A stretch of DNA of 64,000 bases from Ostrinia nubilalis (lineage: Eukaryota > Arthropoda > Insecta > Lepidoptera > Crambidae). The position numbers and the translations under genes are program-made. Location: NCBI RefSeq assembly GCF_963855985.1, contig NC_087099.1, forward strand, positions 4,990,001 through 5,054,000. The letters are read 5' to 3'. Positions 1 through 11,483 of the stretch are shown piece after piece (the stretch's first letter is position 1; every line of letters begins with the position of its first letter). Under the pieces are notes generated by a model. That model made no database searches, had not been told where the DNA came from, and saw only the letters and a program-made list of their open reading frames with translations.

Positions 1-1212
1 CAACCAGTAAAAGACTTATACAGTGTGTATGTATAACGCTTATTTTGATTATATCTTTGTTAATTTGTATTGTTAAAAAATATACTTAACAATATAAAAT
101 TGCCAAAGTGTTTAACTCACAACAAGTAAGTATTTGTTATTGTCTGACAATACTAATTATAATGATGTACCTAGCCGTGTTGTTTCAGGCATTGCTCAGC
201 TCTCTCAATGTTTATTCAGGAACAAGATTGCACGGAATTGTGTCCACTGTCATAATAACATAGATTTATTTGTATAGCAATAGGGATACGCAAATGCGTG
301 ACGCAAGACAAGGAATTAAAAAAATCATGATGCATTCCCAAAAAGCAAATATAGGAAATAAATTGTTCACACAAACGGACCCATTTCCTGTTAAAAATTC
401 CCATACTTTATTTATTCTACCTTTAGTCAGCGAACGATAAAAACTTAGAAGAGACTTTAAGAAAAAAATATAAAAACAACAAGATATAATGTCGTGATCA
501 GAATGCAAAAAGCTTGTTATACCTAAATTTATAGAAAATACGCCAGTTAGACTAAAAGTCTGCACAATGACTACCTACTAAAAAGTAAAAGAGATAGACG
601 ACACCAAGTGACAACTAATGAACTGGACGAATAACGAATAATATAGATTAAACTGCAAGTGAGCAGAACTTGCTTAGTTATTGCCTACTTCCATGGCAAA
701 CGCAAAAGTTAGTGGTGCTGCAACTGCACTTCTAGAAATTATAAAAATAGTAGTGTGGCGCCACTGCAGCGCTTCCTCACGTCTTAATTAGACGCCCAGG
801 GATATTTGAAAGAAGTCCACAACGCTTTGTCTATGCTTTTTCACCGTCCAATTTTACTCCGTTCCGAATTTATTTCTTGCTTTCCAACTTTACTTTCCCT
901 AATATCTGCCATTGACACCATTAAATTGCTTCCATTTAGTTTTGATTGGGAAATTTATCTATCAGCCCAGGTATTCTTAGTTAGTCAATGTATAATTTAA
1001 TTAAAATGTAAATTAATCGACTCCTAAACGTATTTAACGTCTGCGCTGTTAACGAGATCGTTTAGTTTATTAAGTAATGATTACTTAAACTTACTTAAAT
1101 GAAAACTTCATGGAAGATTTTCGTCGTTGGAACTAATTAAAAGTTTTTATTTGATGTTGAGACATTAATGTTTTGTTTGGTTATTATTCGTATTTTGTTT
1201 TGATTATTAAAA
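1..1212. other. Gene-free stretch
   Basis: AT-rich DNA with only short ORFs of low-complexity composition. No domain, RNA gene or repeat family was recognised. Confidence 0.5.
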
Positions 1213-1220
1213 TCAGTCTT

Positions 1221-1321
1221 CATCATCATCATCATTTCAGCCACAGGACGTCCACTGCTGAACATAGGCCTCCCCCAATGACTTCCACTTCGCACGATTG
1301 GTAGTGGCCTGCATCCGCAAG
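1221..1321 (-). mobile_element. RTE-clade LINE 3' end, severely 5'-truncated
   Basis: On the minus strand this reads as the last ~100 bp of a lepidopteran RTE-type LINE: the end of the reverse-transcriptase ORF (the AEHRPPP / SSGRPVAE-like stretch) and a (ATG)n tail, seen here as CATCATCATCAT at the left edge. TCAGTCTT flanks it at 1213-1220 and 1322-1329, a plausible 8-bp target-site duplication. The same 3' end recurs near 5.3, 13.8, 15.2, 17.0 and 60.0 kb. Confidence 0.75.
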
Positions 1322-1435
1322 TCAGTCTTATAGTTAAAGTAATGCCTAAAAAGCATAAAACCGTTATTAAGATAAATCAATTAAGGCAACCTATTTGAAA
1401 CTCAAAAGACGTGAATGAATCAATAAATGTACCTA

Positions 1436-1699
1436 CAGGGTGTTAGGTAAATGGGTATATGAGCCGACACTAGCCCATGTTAACATGGTCATATAAATGG
1501 TATGGTGAAGTCAGAAAATTGATATCTTCATTTTAATTATTTTAATTTTCATACAAATCGGATTTTATAAAATTTATTTTGTATGAAAATTAAAATAATT
1601 AAAATGATGATATCAAATTTCTGACTTCACCATACCATTTATATGACCATGTTAACATGGGCTAGTGTCGGCTCATATACCCATTTACCTAACACCCTG
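1436..1699. mobile_element. Palindromic MITE, TA target site (Tc1/mariner-like)
   Basis: A 264-bp element that is almost entirely one inverted repeat: arms of about 115 bp match nearly base for base around a short AT-rich centre near 1567. It begins CAGGGTGTTAGG and ends CCTAACACCCTG. TA at 1434-1435 and 1700-1701 fits the TA duplication of Tc1/mariner-type elements. No coding capacity. The terminal CAGGGTG is shared with the MITE at 49469-49700, so the two may be mobilised by related transposases. Confidence 0.8.
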
Positions 1700-2084
1700 T
1701 ATATTGTTGTGTGTATCCAGGAAATTATGAAAAAAAATTGTTTTTTAAATATTTTCGATCAAAACTGATTTTATAGCCATTAATGAAACTTAAATCCAGT
1801 AGATTACGAGTATAATGCTTAATTTCATATCTTATATTCTTGCTGATAATGTTCCCAAATCCGGAGCAAGTCTCTCAGCAAATATCGCCAGGGATTTTCA
1901 GTAAATCTAATTTCGCCCTAACAAATCGTTTGCGAGATAATATAATAGTCTTATCAGACAATAGTGAGACGCCCAAACCTTGTAAAACGTTATTTGGGGA
2001 TAAGTGAGCGGTACAGCGAATAGGGGATTTGGAAAAGAACATTGAAAAATGAGTTTTTGACATCTCTAAAGACTTGTGGACTCG

Positions 2085-2212
2085 ACTGGTGGATGAGTTC
2101 CTCCGTGGTTGAGGATACCAGGTGAAGCTCGCTTCCACCTTCGGCCTGATCATCGCTTACCATCAGGTGAGATACAGGCCAAGAGCTTCTTCGTTGTGGA
2201 TAAAAATAAAGT
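2085..2212 (+). mobile_element. SINE fragment (tRNA-derived family, 3' part)
   Basis: Contains the family's recognisable tail block (GCTCGCTTCCACCTTCGGCC, then the ACCATCAGGTGAGATACAGG motif and the AAGAGCTTC segment). The same block occurs at 12785-13030 (sense) and at 15735-16105 and 33664-34022 (antisense); the antisense copies keep a tRNA-like head with a B box. The head is missing here. Confidence 0.6.
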
Positions 2213-3224
2213 CAGTAAAGACATGGAAAAGATATAGGTATGCATCAATATCAGTGTGATAGTATGATGAAGTAGAATATCATCAGCTTTAGGATTCCCT
2301 CTAACCTATTTGCTTTAAATTTTAAGACCTTTTTGTGACAAAAAGTAAATTATAAATTGCGGCTCATTAATTTTCCCTTCATTTTTGTTTTAAAAATAAT
2401 ATAATATTATCAAAGAAATGTGCTTTCACATAATTTTTAATTCTGTTCACGTCACCCGCTGTATTTACAACCTATTAAATAAATACATGACAGTATGACA
2501 TGGACAGACATGCGTCATGTATAATATCGTGTATTCAAAACCCTGCTACACGAATACCTGGCACGTTACTGAATAGTGGAACACAGTCGTGCGTTTTATT
2601 TCGAAGAAGGTGTACATACATAATTTTGGACTAAATATTGCACTCTGACTGCACTCCTTTTAAATTACTATTGATTTTTATTGTGGAACAATAAATTATT
2701 ATGATGAATCGACAGATGAATATCGTTTAAATACAGAAAAGTAATAAAATGGTGTCGTACAGTTGCTTTAGTTTCTCCGAATAAGGTAAAGGTAAACGCC
2801 CTCACCACCGTAAAGTCATCCCCGCAAATTTGATTTAAGGAAAAAAATCCTGAATTTGTTTTGCGCCAGAGTCACGTTTAATTTCCAGATAAATATCAGC
2901 TGCTGAAGCTTCGTGATGAAATATTCATGAAGACAATGTAATTTGTTGCCGATATTGGCCCGTATGTGAGCCTACATAATTCCAGTGCTGTACGGCAATG
3001 GCAGGAGGTAAATGAGTTTTTGACTACCTACCATTTTTGTGGAGGGTTCCAGTATGCAATTGGAGTTGAGGTAATGCAGTGTTTCCTATTCCAAGATTAG
3101 CATAGGAAGTGGTTTGGGAATCGTATGGAGTGCGTTTTTTCGTACATTTTATTTTTAAATTACTTGTCTTCGTTCTAGTATGTGTATCACATAAAAGCAG
3201 CAATAACAGATGCCTCGTCTTTTG
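2213..3224. other. Gene-free stretch
   Basis: AT-rich sequence with no recognised gene or repeat, up to the target-site duplication of the hAT element that starts at 3233. Confidence 0.45.
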
Positions 3225-3232
3225 TTTTAGAG

Positions 3233-4229
3233 TAGAGATTGCAACCCGGTATGTTTCTCAACCCGGCCCGGCCCGGTTGCATTTGTCGCCAACCTGGCCG
3301 GGCCCGGCGGACCCGGCCGGGTTGTGTGTTAACGGTGAAACCTTTACGCTCGCATTCACAAACATTACTATGAGGTCTCACAGTGCGCGTGGACGCACAG
3401 GGTGACACGAACCAATCACAGAGCTTTATTCAACGCTGTGCGTTTGATTTGCTGCTTCACTTAAGCAAGCATCGTTTGTGAATATGGGCGTTAAAGTATT
3501 TTATGAAAATTTCTATACGTGTTCCTTTGAATTTCCCGTAACTTTAAGGCTATCCTATGAATAAAAACTAGTTAACATTTGTGTTCCTACACGCATATTT
3601 TCGAAGATAATCATCCATCTTATCAGAGGTTGTACCAAAATTGACACCCAGTTCTTTCACACAGTCTTTGTACATAATTTTCAATTATAAGTTATGTAAA
3701 TAATTTATTTAACTATGGCGAATTATTGTATGCGTTCAAGATATAATCAAATGGACGGCGCATGATTGGGAAAGTCGACCACATGTAACGCGGGATAAGG
3801 CGAGGCAGAAGAGAGAGAGAATTATGTTGTATGAAAAAATAAGGCGAAAGAACTTGTTTAATTATACAAAAAAAATTAAGCCATTCGATTCTTTGAAGTG
3901 GTCCTAATACCCTAGAGTTACAGGATATTTCCAGGAACACATTGTATATGAAAGGAAAAAGACAATGATATTACTCAAGTAACAAAATCACACTTAAAAC
4001 AGAATTGATTACTTTACACTATGGACGGAAAAGTAACATTAGTATTAGTAATTATTCATTTTTATAAGTTTTAAACAAATAACGTAGCTTGAAGTACTAA
4101 ACGTGTCATAACAACTTTGATAGATAGATAAACTTTGGTAGATTTGGTATAAACAACACAGATTATTTCACCTACCGGGTCCGGTGACCGGGCCCGGTAA
4201 GAATGGCCGGACCCGGTTTGCAATCCCTA
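3233..4229. mobile_element. Non-autonomous hAT-type element with GC-rich ends
   Basis: Flanked by the 8-bp direct repeat TTTTAGAG (3225-3232 and 4230-4237). The ends are inverted: TAGAGATTGCAACCCGG at the left, CCGGTTTGCAATCCCTA at the right. TA(G)-type ends with 8-bp duplications are the hAT signature. Both subterminal regions are packed with GGCCCGG/ACCCGG motifs, unlike the AT-rich interior. There is no transposase ORF. A Harbinger-type MITE (3347-3490) is nested near the left end. Confidence 0.82.
3347..3490. mobile_element. PIF/Harbinger-type MITE nested in the hAT element
   Basis: A 144-bp element with inverted ends CGCTCGCATTCACAAAC and GTTTGTGAATATGGGCG, flanked by TTA at 3344-3346 and 3491-3493. 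A 3-bp TWA duplication is typical of PIF/Harbinger. Its ends match those of the larger Harbinger element at 27384-30855, whose transposase family probably mobilised it. Confidence 0.72.
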
Positions 4230-4494
4230 TTTTAGAGGCTGGAAAATGTTGACATTGCCATAGCTACCACATTGTTAACAGCCAAATAAACTCATGGAAC
4301 AACAAACGAAAACAGTCATTTTAAAATTCAACTATCGGTCATGCGAGAGTGTAGCTTCCCAAATAGAGAAAAAAAGGGAAATTTAAAACCCTCTAAAAAC
4401 ATGACTGCAAAGCCACCCGGGTGGAAGTGACCGAGCACAGTTTAAATTGATGGCACGGTTTTGTATGGACGAAAAATAGTAAGCTACGATTAAA

Positions 4495-4580
4495 ACGGCG
4501 GAGATGGCCTGGCTTGGTGGTAGACTGGATATAAAGCCAGAAGTGAAACCGGGTTTGAATCCCGTCGGGGACAAATTTTG
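4495..4580 (+). mobile_element. tRNA-like SINE head (possible)
   Basis: The stretch has an A-box-like TGGCTTGGTGGTAGACTGG and a B-box-like GGGTTTGAATCCC at roughly tRNA spacing, but no foldable acceptor stem was identified. A tRNA-derived SINE head or tRNA relic is more likely than a working tRNA gene. Confidence 0.35.
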
Positions 4581-5331
4581 CGTTCAAATCCTTGTAAGTT
4601 TGTTTATCAATTATGTATCTTACTTCCTCTTATTTATACCATCTCAATTTGGTACCTAGTAGCCATGCACAGTAAAAACGCTCTTCATTTTAAGTATCTG
4701 CAATTTACTATAAAATATAGAGTTTAAAATCTTAAATTAGCTTGGCAAAAGTGCTATAACATAGAGTTAAAAGAGAGCTAAAAAACGCCCCCTGGCGCTC
4801 AGTAATGGTTACCAAATTGCGTGAACGTGTTACACTAATGCAGGAGCAATAAAGACAGTGGAAAAATCCAGTGAAATTCTTAACAATCTTGTAAAAAATA
4901 GTGACGTTCCAATGTCGATGGCATCTCATTTAGATATTCTGACTTTTGAGATGTTACATTCATGTATTTTCGATTGTGTTTAGTTTATTTCATGATGAAT
5001 CCTGACCTAGGCTGACTATTTTGTAGTCAACAGGGTAATGTTGGTTTCAAAACCATTATAATAGTACAACAAATCAAGGTAAAGACTGTGGCTGTGGCAT
5101 TTTATTATGTTACTAGCGGCCGCCCGCGACTTCGTACGCGTGGACCTCGTTTTACTCCATTAGGGGTGGAGTTTCGTAAAATCCGCTCTTAGCATCTATA
5201 GCGCATACATTTTAAATTTCAACTCTCTTACTTTAAACACATAGGACTTTCATAATATAAACGTTCAACCCTCCTGTTATCTGCTTAGCCCCCGTAGTTG
5301 ATTTCTAATGATACATTTTCAGTATATGTAC

Positions 5332-6140
5332 CACCACCACCACCATTTCAGCCATAGGACGTCCACTGCTGAACATAGGCCTCCCCCAATGCTTTCCATG
5401 TTGATCGATTGGAAGCGGCTTGCGTCCAGCGCTTCCCTTTACGATGTCGTCGGTCCACCTTGTAGGTGGAAGTCCCACGCTACGTTTTCCGGTACGCGGC
5501 CTCCATTCCAGAACCATTCTGCGCCATCGGCCATCAGTTCTGCGTACTATGTGCCCTGCCCATTGCCACTTCAGCTTGCTAATCCGTCGGGCTATGTCAG
5601 CGACTTTGGTTCGTTTACGGATCTCCTCATTTCTGATTCGATCTCGCAAAGAAACACCAAGCATAGCCCTCTCCATAGCACGCTGTGCAACTGAGCCTCT
5701 GTATAAGGCCTATAGTGAGAGGCCACGTTTCCGAGCCATAAGTTATCACTGGTAACACACATTGGTTATACACTCTAGTCTTCAGGAATTGAGGTATTTT
5801 GGACGAAAAGATGTTACGTAGTTTCCCGAACGCTGCCCAGCCGAGTTGGATTCGACGATTGACCTCCTTCTCGAAATTGGACCTACCTAGCTGGATCGTT
5901 TGTCCGAGGTAGACATACCTACTTGTCGACAATCTCGAGAATTGAGCTCCCAACTGAAACTGGGTAGGGCGCAACATGGACATTCGACATAAGCTTCGTT
6001 TTGTCCATGTTCATCCTCAGGCCTACCTGTTGGGAAAATCGATTAAGGTCTTCGAGCATTGTGCCAAGATCTTCCAACGATTCTGGCATGACCACAATCG
6101 TCGGCAAACCGATGTGTACACAGTACCACCGTGTACCGAA
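5332..6140 (-). pseudogene. RTE-clade LINE reverse transcriptase fragment, decayed
   Basis: Minus-strand C-terminal part of an RTE-type endonuclease/reverse transcriptase. Reading leftwards from 6140 there is the RFADD catalytic region (about 6090-6115, with a frameshift just after the Asp pair), then SLEDLGTMLEDLNRFSQQVG, the VYNQCVLPVITYGSETW block (about 5750-5790), and the terminal WAGHIVRR...RWTDD region ending near 5340. At least two frameshifts split it. The 3' tail is (TGG)n, unlike the ATG tails of other copies. The 12-bp duplication CAGTATATGTAC at 5320-5331 and 6141-6152 fixes both ends, so it inserted already 5'-truncated. Confidence 0.88.
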
Positions 6141-6327
6141 CAGTATATGTACACCTCCACAATATCTAGAGATCATAGTGAGCATACCTACATTTTAACT
6201 TTCAAGTCTCTTACTTTAAAAACCGAGAACTGCAATACAAACTTCTAACCCCCTTTTTAACTCCCATAAGGGTTGAATTTTGCAAAATTTCGTCTTATTG
6301 ACTACCTACGTTCTAAAAGGAGGTGTA

Positions 6328-6703
6328 TTCCACTTTGATCACCTGGCTGACCAAAGTGGACTTACAGCGACAATTTAGTGTCCTTTGAATTTGTTCTGTG
6401 CCTTTGATCACCCACGGATACGATGTCCTGGGTGAGCCAAGTAGACTCTAGTTAAATTATTATTTTAGTGTCCTTTGATCATCTACAAACAAATCACACC
6501 TCATCTGAATATCCAATTGTTGTACTACATAATAATATTTTGTTTCGTAGCATTTTTGATGTTTTCTAAAAACAAATTGGACATGTATGTGACAATTCAG
6601 AGGTATGATTTATTTATAGGTGATCAAAGAACACTAAAAAAATCATTTAACTGGAGTCCACTTTGATCATCTTGGTGATCAAAGCCAGGTGATCAAAGTG
6701 GAA
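6328..6703. mobile_element. MITE with TA target site and repeated TTTGATCA motifs
   Basis: The 376-bp element starts TTCCACTTTGATCACC and ends GGTGATCAAAGTGGAA, with 21-bp perfect terminal inverted repeats and TA at 6326-6327 and 6704-6705. The motif CTTTGATCA or its complement recurs several times inside, mostly near the ends. No credible ORF. A Tc1/mariner-type MITE is the simplest reading. Confidence 0.75.
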
Positions 6704-7340
6704 TAGATAGACCATTAACCCCTATGAGAACTCTTTTGAGACTTGTAGTTTCCGAGACTTCGTGATGAGTGAGTGAGTCACTTAGTCATTCAATGACCTT
6801 TCTTTCTACTAAAATTATACGTACCTATAGTAATTATCATTAAAATCAAATAAGTAAGTACCTACCAACCTAAGTAATTAAAATAAAGACCCTATCAAAA
6901 TATTTACAAATTACATACAGAAAATAAAAACGAAGTAATTCTCAATCGCCCACGCGCCCATCCCATTTGTCCGCCGCTGAACCGTAGCCTAATATTCATC
7001 TCAGTAGATGGCGGCACATAGTAAGAATTTGCAAGGAAGTTTGTAAAAAGTCACTAATTTGATTTGCTTGTTTAAACACAGTGAATGATTCAAAAAGGTA
7101 CATACAGTGAATGGTTCAATTACATAAAATATCTTTATTTATTAAATTTTCAATATTATTTACGAACAGCGCTATTCATACATGTAATATTTAGTTACTA
7201 ATTTACTAATGATGTCGATAGATGGCGTTTGACAGCTTTGCCTTCATGAATATTTACGTACCTCAAAAATTTTTGTCAGGCGCAAGAAGATTTTAACCAA
7301 TGACGATAGATGGCGCTTTTCCACGTCTTATGAAAATCCT

Positions 7341-7536
7341 AAATATTTTACGGGACCCTATTTTTTTCCAAAATAAAATTTAGCCTATGTTACTCGTGAG
7401 TTATGTAGCTTTCGAATGGTGAAAGAATTTTTAAAATCGGTCCAGTAGTTTTTGAGCCTATCCATTACAACTAAACAAACAAACAAACAAACAAACAAAC
7501 AAAGTTTTCCTCTTTATAATATTAGTGTAGATAATA
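7341..7536. repeat. Lepidopteran interspersed repeat ending TATAATATTAGTGTAG
   Basis: Includes a block on AAAATCGGTCCAGTAGTTTT, an (AAAC)n microsatellite (about 7474-7503) and the end TCCTCTTTATAATATTAGTG. The same family lies in opposite orientation at 55365-55590 and in part at 13737-14108. Non-coding. Confidence 0.6.
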
Positions 7537-8698
7537 GAGGCCAGATTACAACAAGAATGGGTATTCTGATGTAGTGTAGTGTAGATTGATAAGCTGTCTT
7601 ACATGAAACCAGAGGCGGAACAATAATTTTACTGTCATCGTACTTACTTTACATATTTTTTTAGCTAATTTGTTTAATTTCGCTAATTGTATGTTCTTAT
7701 ATTTATTTTTTATCGACAAGTTTCTTCTAACGCGCGTCACTAGCAAAGTATTTGACGATCCACCTCGCTTCTTTGGGAGTTATTATTTGCATTTATTGAG
7801 TTAAGGGATTGTTACGGGTCTGAGTGTACTCTTTTGTTGTTAACCGCTGCGGGCGCAGTTACATAAAGAAAAGCAATAACGTTTACAAAACCCAAATGAC
7901 ATGGTAATGCGTATTTTGTTTTTAACCGACTTTAAAATAGGACGAGGTTCTCAATTCAATTGATATTTACCATTGAAGTAATATTACTATAACTCAATGA
8001 TATTTACTTAAAAACTTTTATGCATTTTCTCTGGAATGTTAGTTTCTTGATAAAAAGGTTTAAAAAGTGACAGAAAACTACCTTAACAATCAGTTATAGT
8101 TTTAATTGTATTTATTATTACTACGTAGTAGTACGTAGTAGGTAGGTACTTATTATTATTCTGTGGTAGTAGTAAGTGTAGTGCGTGGATAGTAACCACC
8201 TTAAAATAAAGTGAATGTCACCACCAAGTTCACTTCAAGAAAGTTTAACATAATAATCACAGCACAAATGTAAACTTTATTTCATTCACGTCAAAGTCCA
8301 ACTCCAACGACTCGAGACTAAAAGATAATGTAAGTGATTCAAATTACCACAACAAAGAAAAGAAGTCAACCGTTGTCATCCTGAAAGGATTGCTCAAGGA
8401 TTTACTTGAGACGTTACGGTCCATTTCACAGAACGCACTTTAAACATATTGAATGTGGGAATCGTTACTAAGTAAGCTTTCAGCTCGTAGATGTAGTGGG
8501 GTTAAAAATAAATTGAGATCTGAGAAGCATTGAAGCGTTTCATCGATGTAAAGTGGAAGAAACCTCTGTCTCTTTGTTATTTTAACGAATAAATAATTAT
8601 AAATAGCTCGTAGATATTTATTTATTTATTTATTAAGGTACAGCAACAGATTGCAAATCATGGCTTAAAAATAAAGTACATTGAACAAAGATTAACAA
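7537..8698. other. Gene-free stretch
   Basis: No gene recognised. It contains short TAGTACGTAGTA-type palindromic repeats near 8120-8175 and AT-rich spacer. Confidence 0.4.
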
Positions 8699-8711
8699 TT
8701 AATTTGCACTC

Positions 8712-8935
8712 CGATATATGATGACCGTTGGAGCTGAAAAGTTCTCGAGTGGCGACCACGGACTGGAAGACGTAGTGTGGGCAAGCCCCCCACTAGGTGG
8801 ACCGACGATCTGGTGAAGGTCACGGGAAGAACATGGATAAGACAGCGCAGGACCGGTCGTTATGGAAATCCTTGAGGGAGGCCTTTGTTCAGCATTGGAC
8901 GTCATTTGGTTGAAACGAACGAACGAACGAACGAA
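8712..8935 (+). mobile_element. RTE-like LINE 3' end with (CGAA)n tail
   Basis: On the + strand this carries the end of an RTE-type reverse transcriptase in disrupted frames (the equivalent of RPRTGRRSVGKPP..RWTDDLVKV...LWKSLREAFVQ) and a GAACGAACGAACGAACG tail. The tail differs from the ATG tail of the main RTE group; 15248-15412 is a related copy. Confidence 0.65.
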
Positions 8936-9481
8936 AATGATTATATGGTATTGAATGTGGGATGAAGCTTGTAGATGTAGTGTGGTTAAAAATACGAGAT
9001 TTTCTGTGAAGCGTTGAAGCGTGTCATCGGACTAAAGTGGAATCAAACTTTAGCTTCTTACTGTCTCGTTATTATTTTAACGATTAAATTTTAATGGTAT
9101 AAGTTTTGATTGATATAAATAGACGTTATAATATTTGAACTTATTATTTGACTTTTTCGTGATATCAGTTATTCGGCGAATCAAATAAAAAAATATAAAT
9201 TTCCAGTTAAGGCTAAATCTTCTTTAATTACTAAAGGTCTCTGTTTATTCACGAACTTTTCTCGAGAAATTTTGCTAAGTAGTGATATTCTTTCTGTAAT
9301 TTAATATTGTATTGTGCTGAATAAACTTTTATTCAGTCATTCATTTTTACTTCAGTTTCTTAGATACCGTTTTTGTAGTAAATTGAATTCCACGTAAATT
9401 TTACTACTCGACTTTTTATCTACTACTACTAGGGTCTAGTAAGTTTGTTTGATGCGTTGTCACTTGTAGCAAAAAAATTTT

Positions 9482-9860
9482 AACAATAAATGTTTACTTA
9501 GAAAGGTATTGCATTTTAAAGTAACAACTACGCGGATAACCATGTTTCCTAAAAGATCTATTTATCGTGCGAAAAGCGAAATGTCACTGATTGACTCACT
9601 CATCACGAAATCTCAGAAACTATAAAGTAACACCAATAAACTTGGGCAGGTAGGTTCCTTTATAGGGTGTGTGTAGACGTCCGCTAAGAACGGAATGGTG
9701 ATGCAAATAAATATCTATCTATCTATCTATCTAAGGGGTAAAACGGGGTCCACGCGTATGAAGTCGTGGGCAGCCACTAGTTTAGCAATAAATGTCTACT
9801 TAGAAAGGTACATTTTAAAGTAACAACTACGCGGACAACAATGTTTCCTAGAAGATATTC
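9482..9860. repeat. Direct repeat pair of ~78 bp, period ~300 bp
   Basis: 9482-9560 and 9783-9860 are near-identical (ACAATAAATGTTTACTTAGA and following). Between them lies a lepidopteran repeat containing an (ATCT)n microsatellite at about 9713-9733. This is either a local tandem duplication or two copies of a longer repeat. Confidence 0.6.
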
Positions 9861-10742
9861 AATAATAGCTTAGAGGGAAGTTTTGCCTTTGAGCAGACCC
9901 TTTGGAAGTTTAAAACAATTTCTTGGGATCAGCTCAATGTTTAAACTAGAGAATTTAAAAATACACATCCGAGACATGAGAAGAGAATAGATTGTATTAG
10001 AGAAATCCGCTATTCAAATCATCAATATAATGTTCTCTTTAAAATGTGTCATTATTCCTATTGAAATACGAGTAGATATGAGATAACTGAGAGGCATTTA
10101 ATTTTGGCATTATCTTGTTGGCAAGATTGAAAAATTGAAACTCATTTTTATGAGGTATTATTTTTGTGTCTTAGGTACCGGTCAGTCTAAGTATTTTATG
10201 GCTTGAATCGACCACATTTTCTCAAATGAGATATTTTTTTCGACGAGACATAAACCACATTTGCTAAACAGCCGAAGAAGGTAAGTTTGTAGTTAACAGG
10301 TTTTGGAAATCGGAAAAAAACAAATCCCTCTGAATTTTTGGTCCTCTGATCAATAAAGTTCCTCTGCCGTTTACCGAAAATAGTAAAAGAGAGTTACAGG
10401 AACTTTTCCCATAAAACAAGTAAAAATGAAGAAAACTTGTCTGAAGCGGTACTCGTAGTTTTCGAATGAAACTCGTTTTTATTTCGCAATATTTTTATTT
10501 TGATCATTTAGGGTTGAAAATCTTCACAGCTATAACTCCCATTGATCAGATGATGAACATTATCACAAATCAAAAGCTACTTCTAAATTAATTTAAGCTA
10601 CTATACTTTTTGCCTCGGCAGCATTCACAGGATGTGCCATGATAAATAAATCCATAACTTCAAGATTATTAACAGAACGCGATAAAAGAAGACTTATTAC
10701 CCGACTGCGTCAGAAGGATTATTCTTATGTTTTTCGAGTATG
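9861..10742. other. Gene-free stretch
   Basis: AT-rich, without recognised genes or repeats. Confidence 0.4.
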
Positions 10743-10750
10743 TATGTATG

Positions 10751-11483
10751 TGTCGCAGACAAATTGTATGATTCCGCATTTTACAAACGGCGTTGTCAAT
10801 TTACAAACGCTCGCTGTTCTATGAAATGCCGAAGGCAAATTGGCAACTCGTTCAATTGATAAAATTTCGACTATGATTGTTGCAATAGGGTGACCATTAT
10901 AAAACACATGTTGGACAAATCAGACATAATTTCATAAATCAGGTAGGTATCTATTCAAGTAAGACAAACCTAAAATACTTGCTACTCCTAAAGTAATTAA
11001 AATATTTTCGTAACAAAAACAACACTAGACTAATTTAATTATTGACGTACCTATAGGTAGGTACATAAAAATATGACATTAAATAAGAAGAAGTCTAGAA
11101 GACATAACACAATATTTTTTATACCAATATATTCCGCAGCAGTCCTCCGAGCACCAGATTCCATTGTCACCTTAGCGTGTTTTACGTGCCGGATAACTTC
11201 AAAAACTATTTTATTCTTCCATAGCTTTTTCACTGCTCCTATTTGTGAATCGTAAAATTTTCTTAATTCACTAAGTATAATAAATGTCTTTTTGAAAAAG
11301 AATTAAATACTTCAATTTGCCGCGGCATTTTGTAAACAGCGATTGAATTGGCTATCAAATGTTTTGACATATTATAAAGTGCCAAGGCAATTTACATTTT
11401 GCCTTCGGCATATAAAACAGCGAACGTTTGTGAATTGACGACGCCGTTTGTAAAATGCGGAAACATACAATTTGCCTGCGACA
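10751..11483. mobile_element. Non-autonomous DNA element, ~100-bp inverted ends, 8-bp target duplication
   Basis: Starts TGTCGCAGACAAATTG and ends CAATTTGCCTGCGACA; the inverted similarity runs about 100 bp inward from both ends (through the CGCATTTTACAAACGGCG block and the GCCGAAGGCAAA block). TATGTATG flanks both sides (10743-10750, 11484-11491), though the left flank is a (TATG)n run, which weakens the duplication. No transposase ORF. Superfamily unclear: hAT, P or another 8-bp-duplicating group. Confidence 0.72.

Larger units (their letters stand above)
5107..6787. repeat. Lepidopteran interspersed repeat split by two insertions
   Basis: The left end (from CTAGCGGCCGCCCGCGACTT), the middle (6153-6325) and the right end (6706-6787, with GAGACTTCGTGATGAGTGAG) together resemble one repeat family also seen near 9588-9780, 26311-26475 and 59430-59570. 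The repeat was interrupted first or second by an RTE LINE (5332-6140) and by a MITE (6328-6703). Family name uncertain; no coding capacity. Confidence 0.55.

Noticed and set aside
5308..5755. Plus-strand ORFs of 111-128 codons
   Set aside because: They are antisense shadows of the RTE reverse-transcriptase fragment on the minus strand.
7474..7503. CRISPR-like short repeats
   Set aside because: A simple (AAAC)n microsatellite; no spacer structure anywhere in the window, and the genome is eukaryotic.
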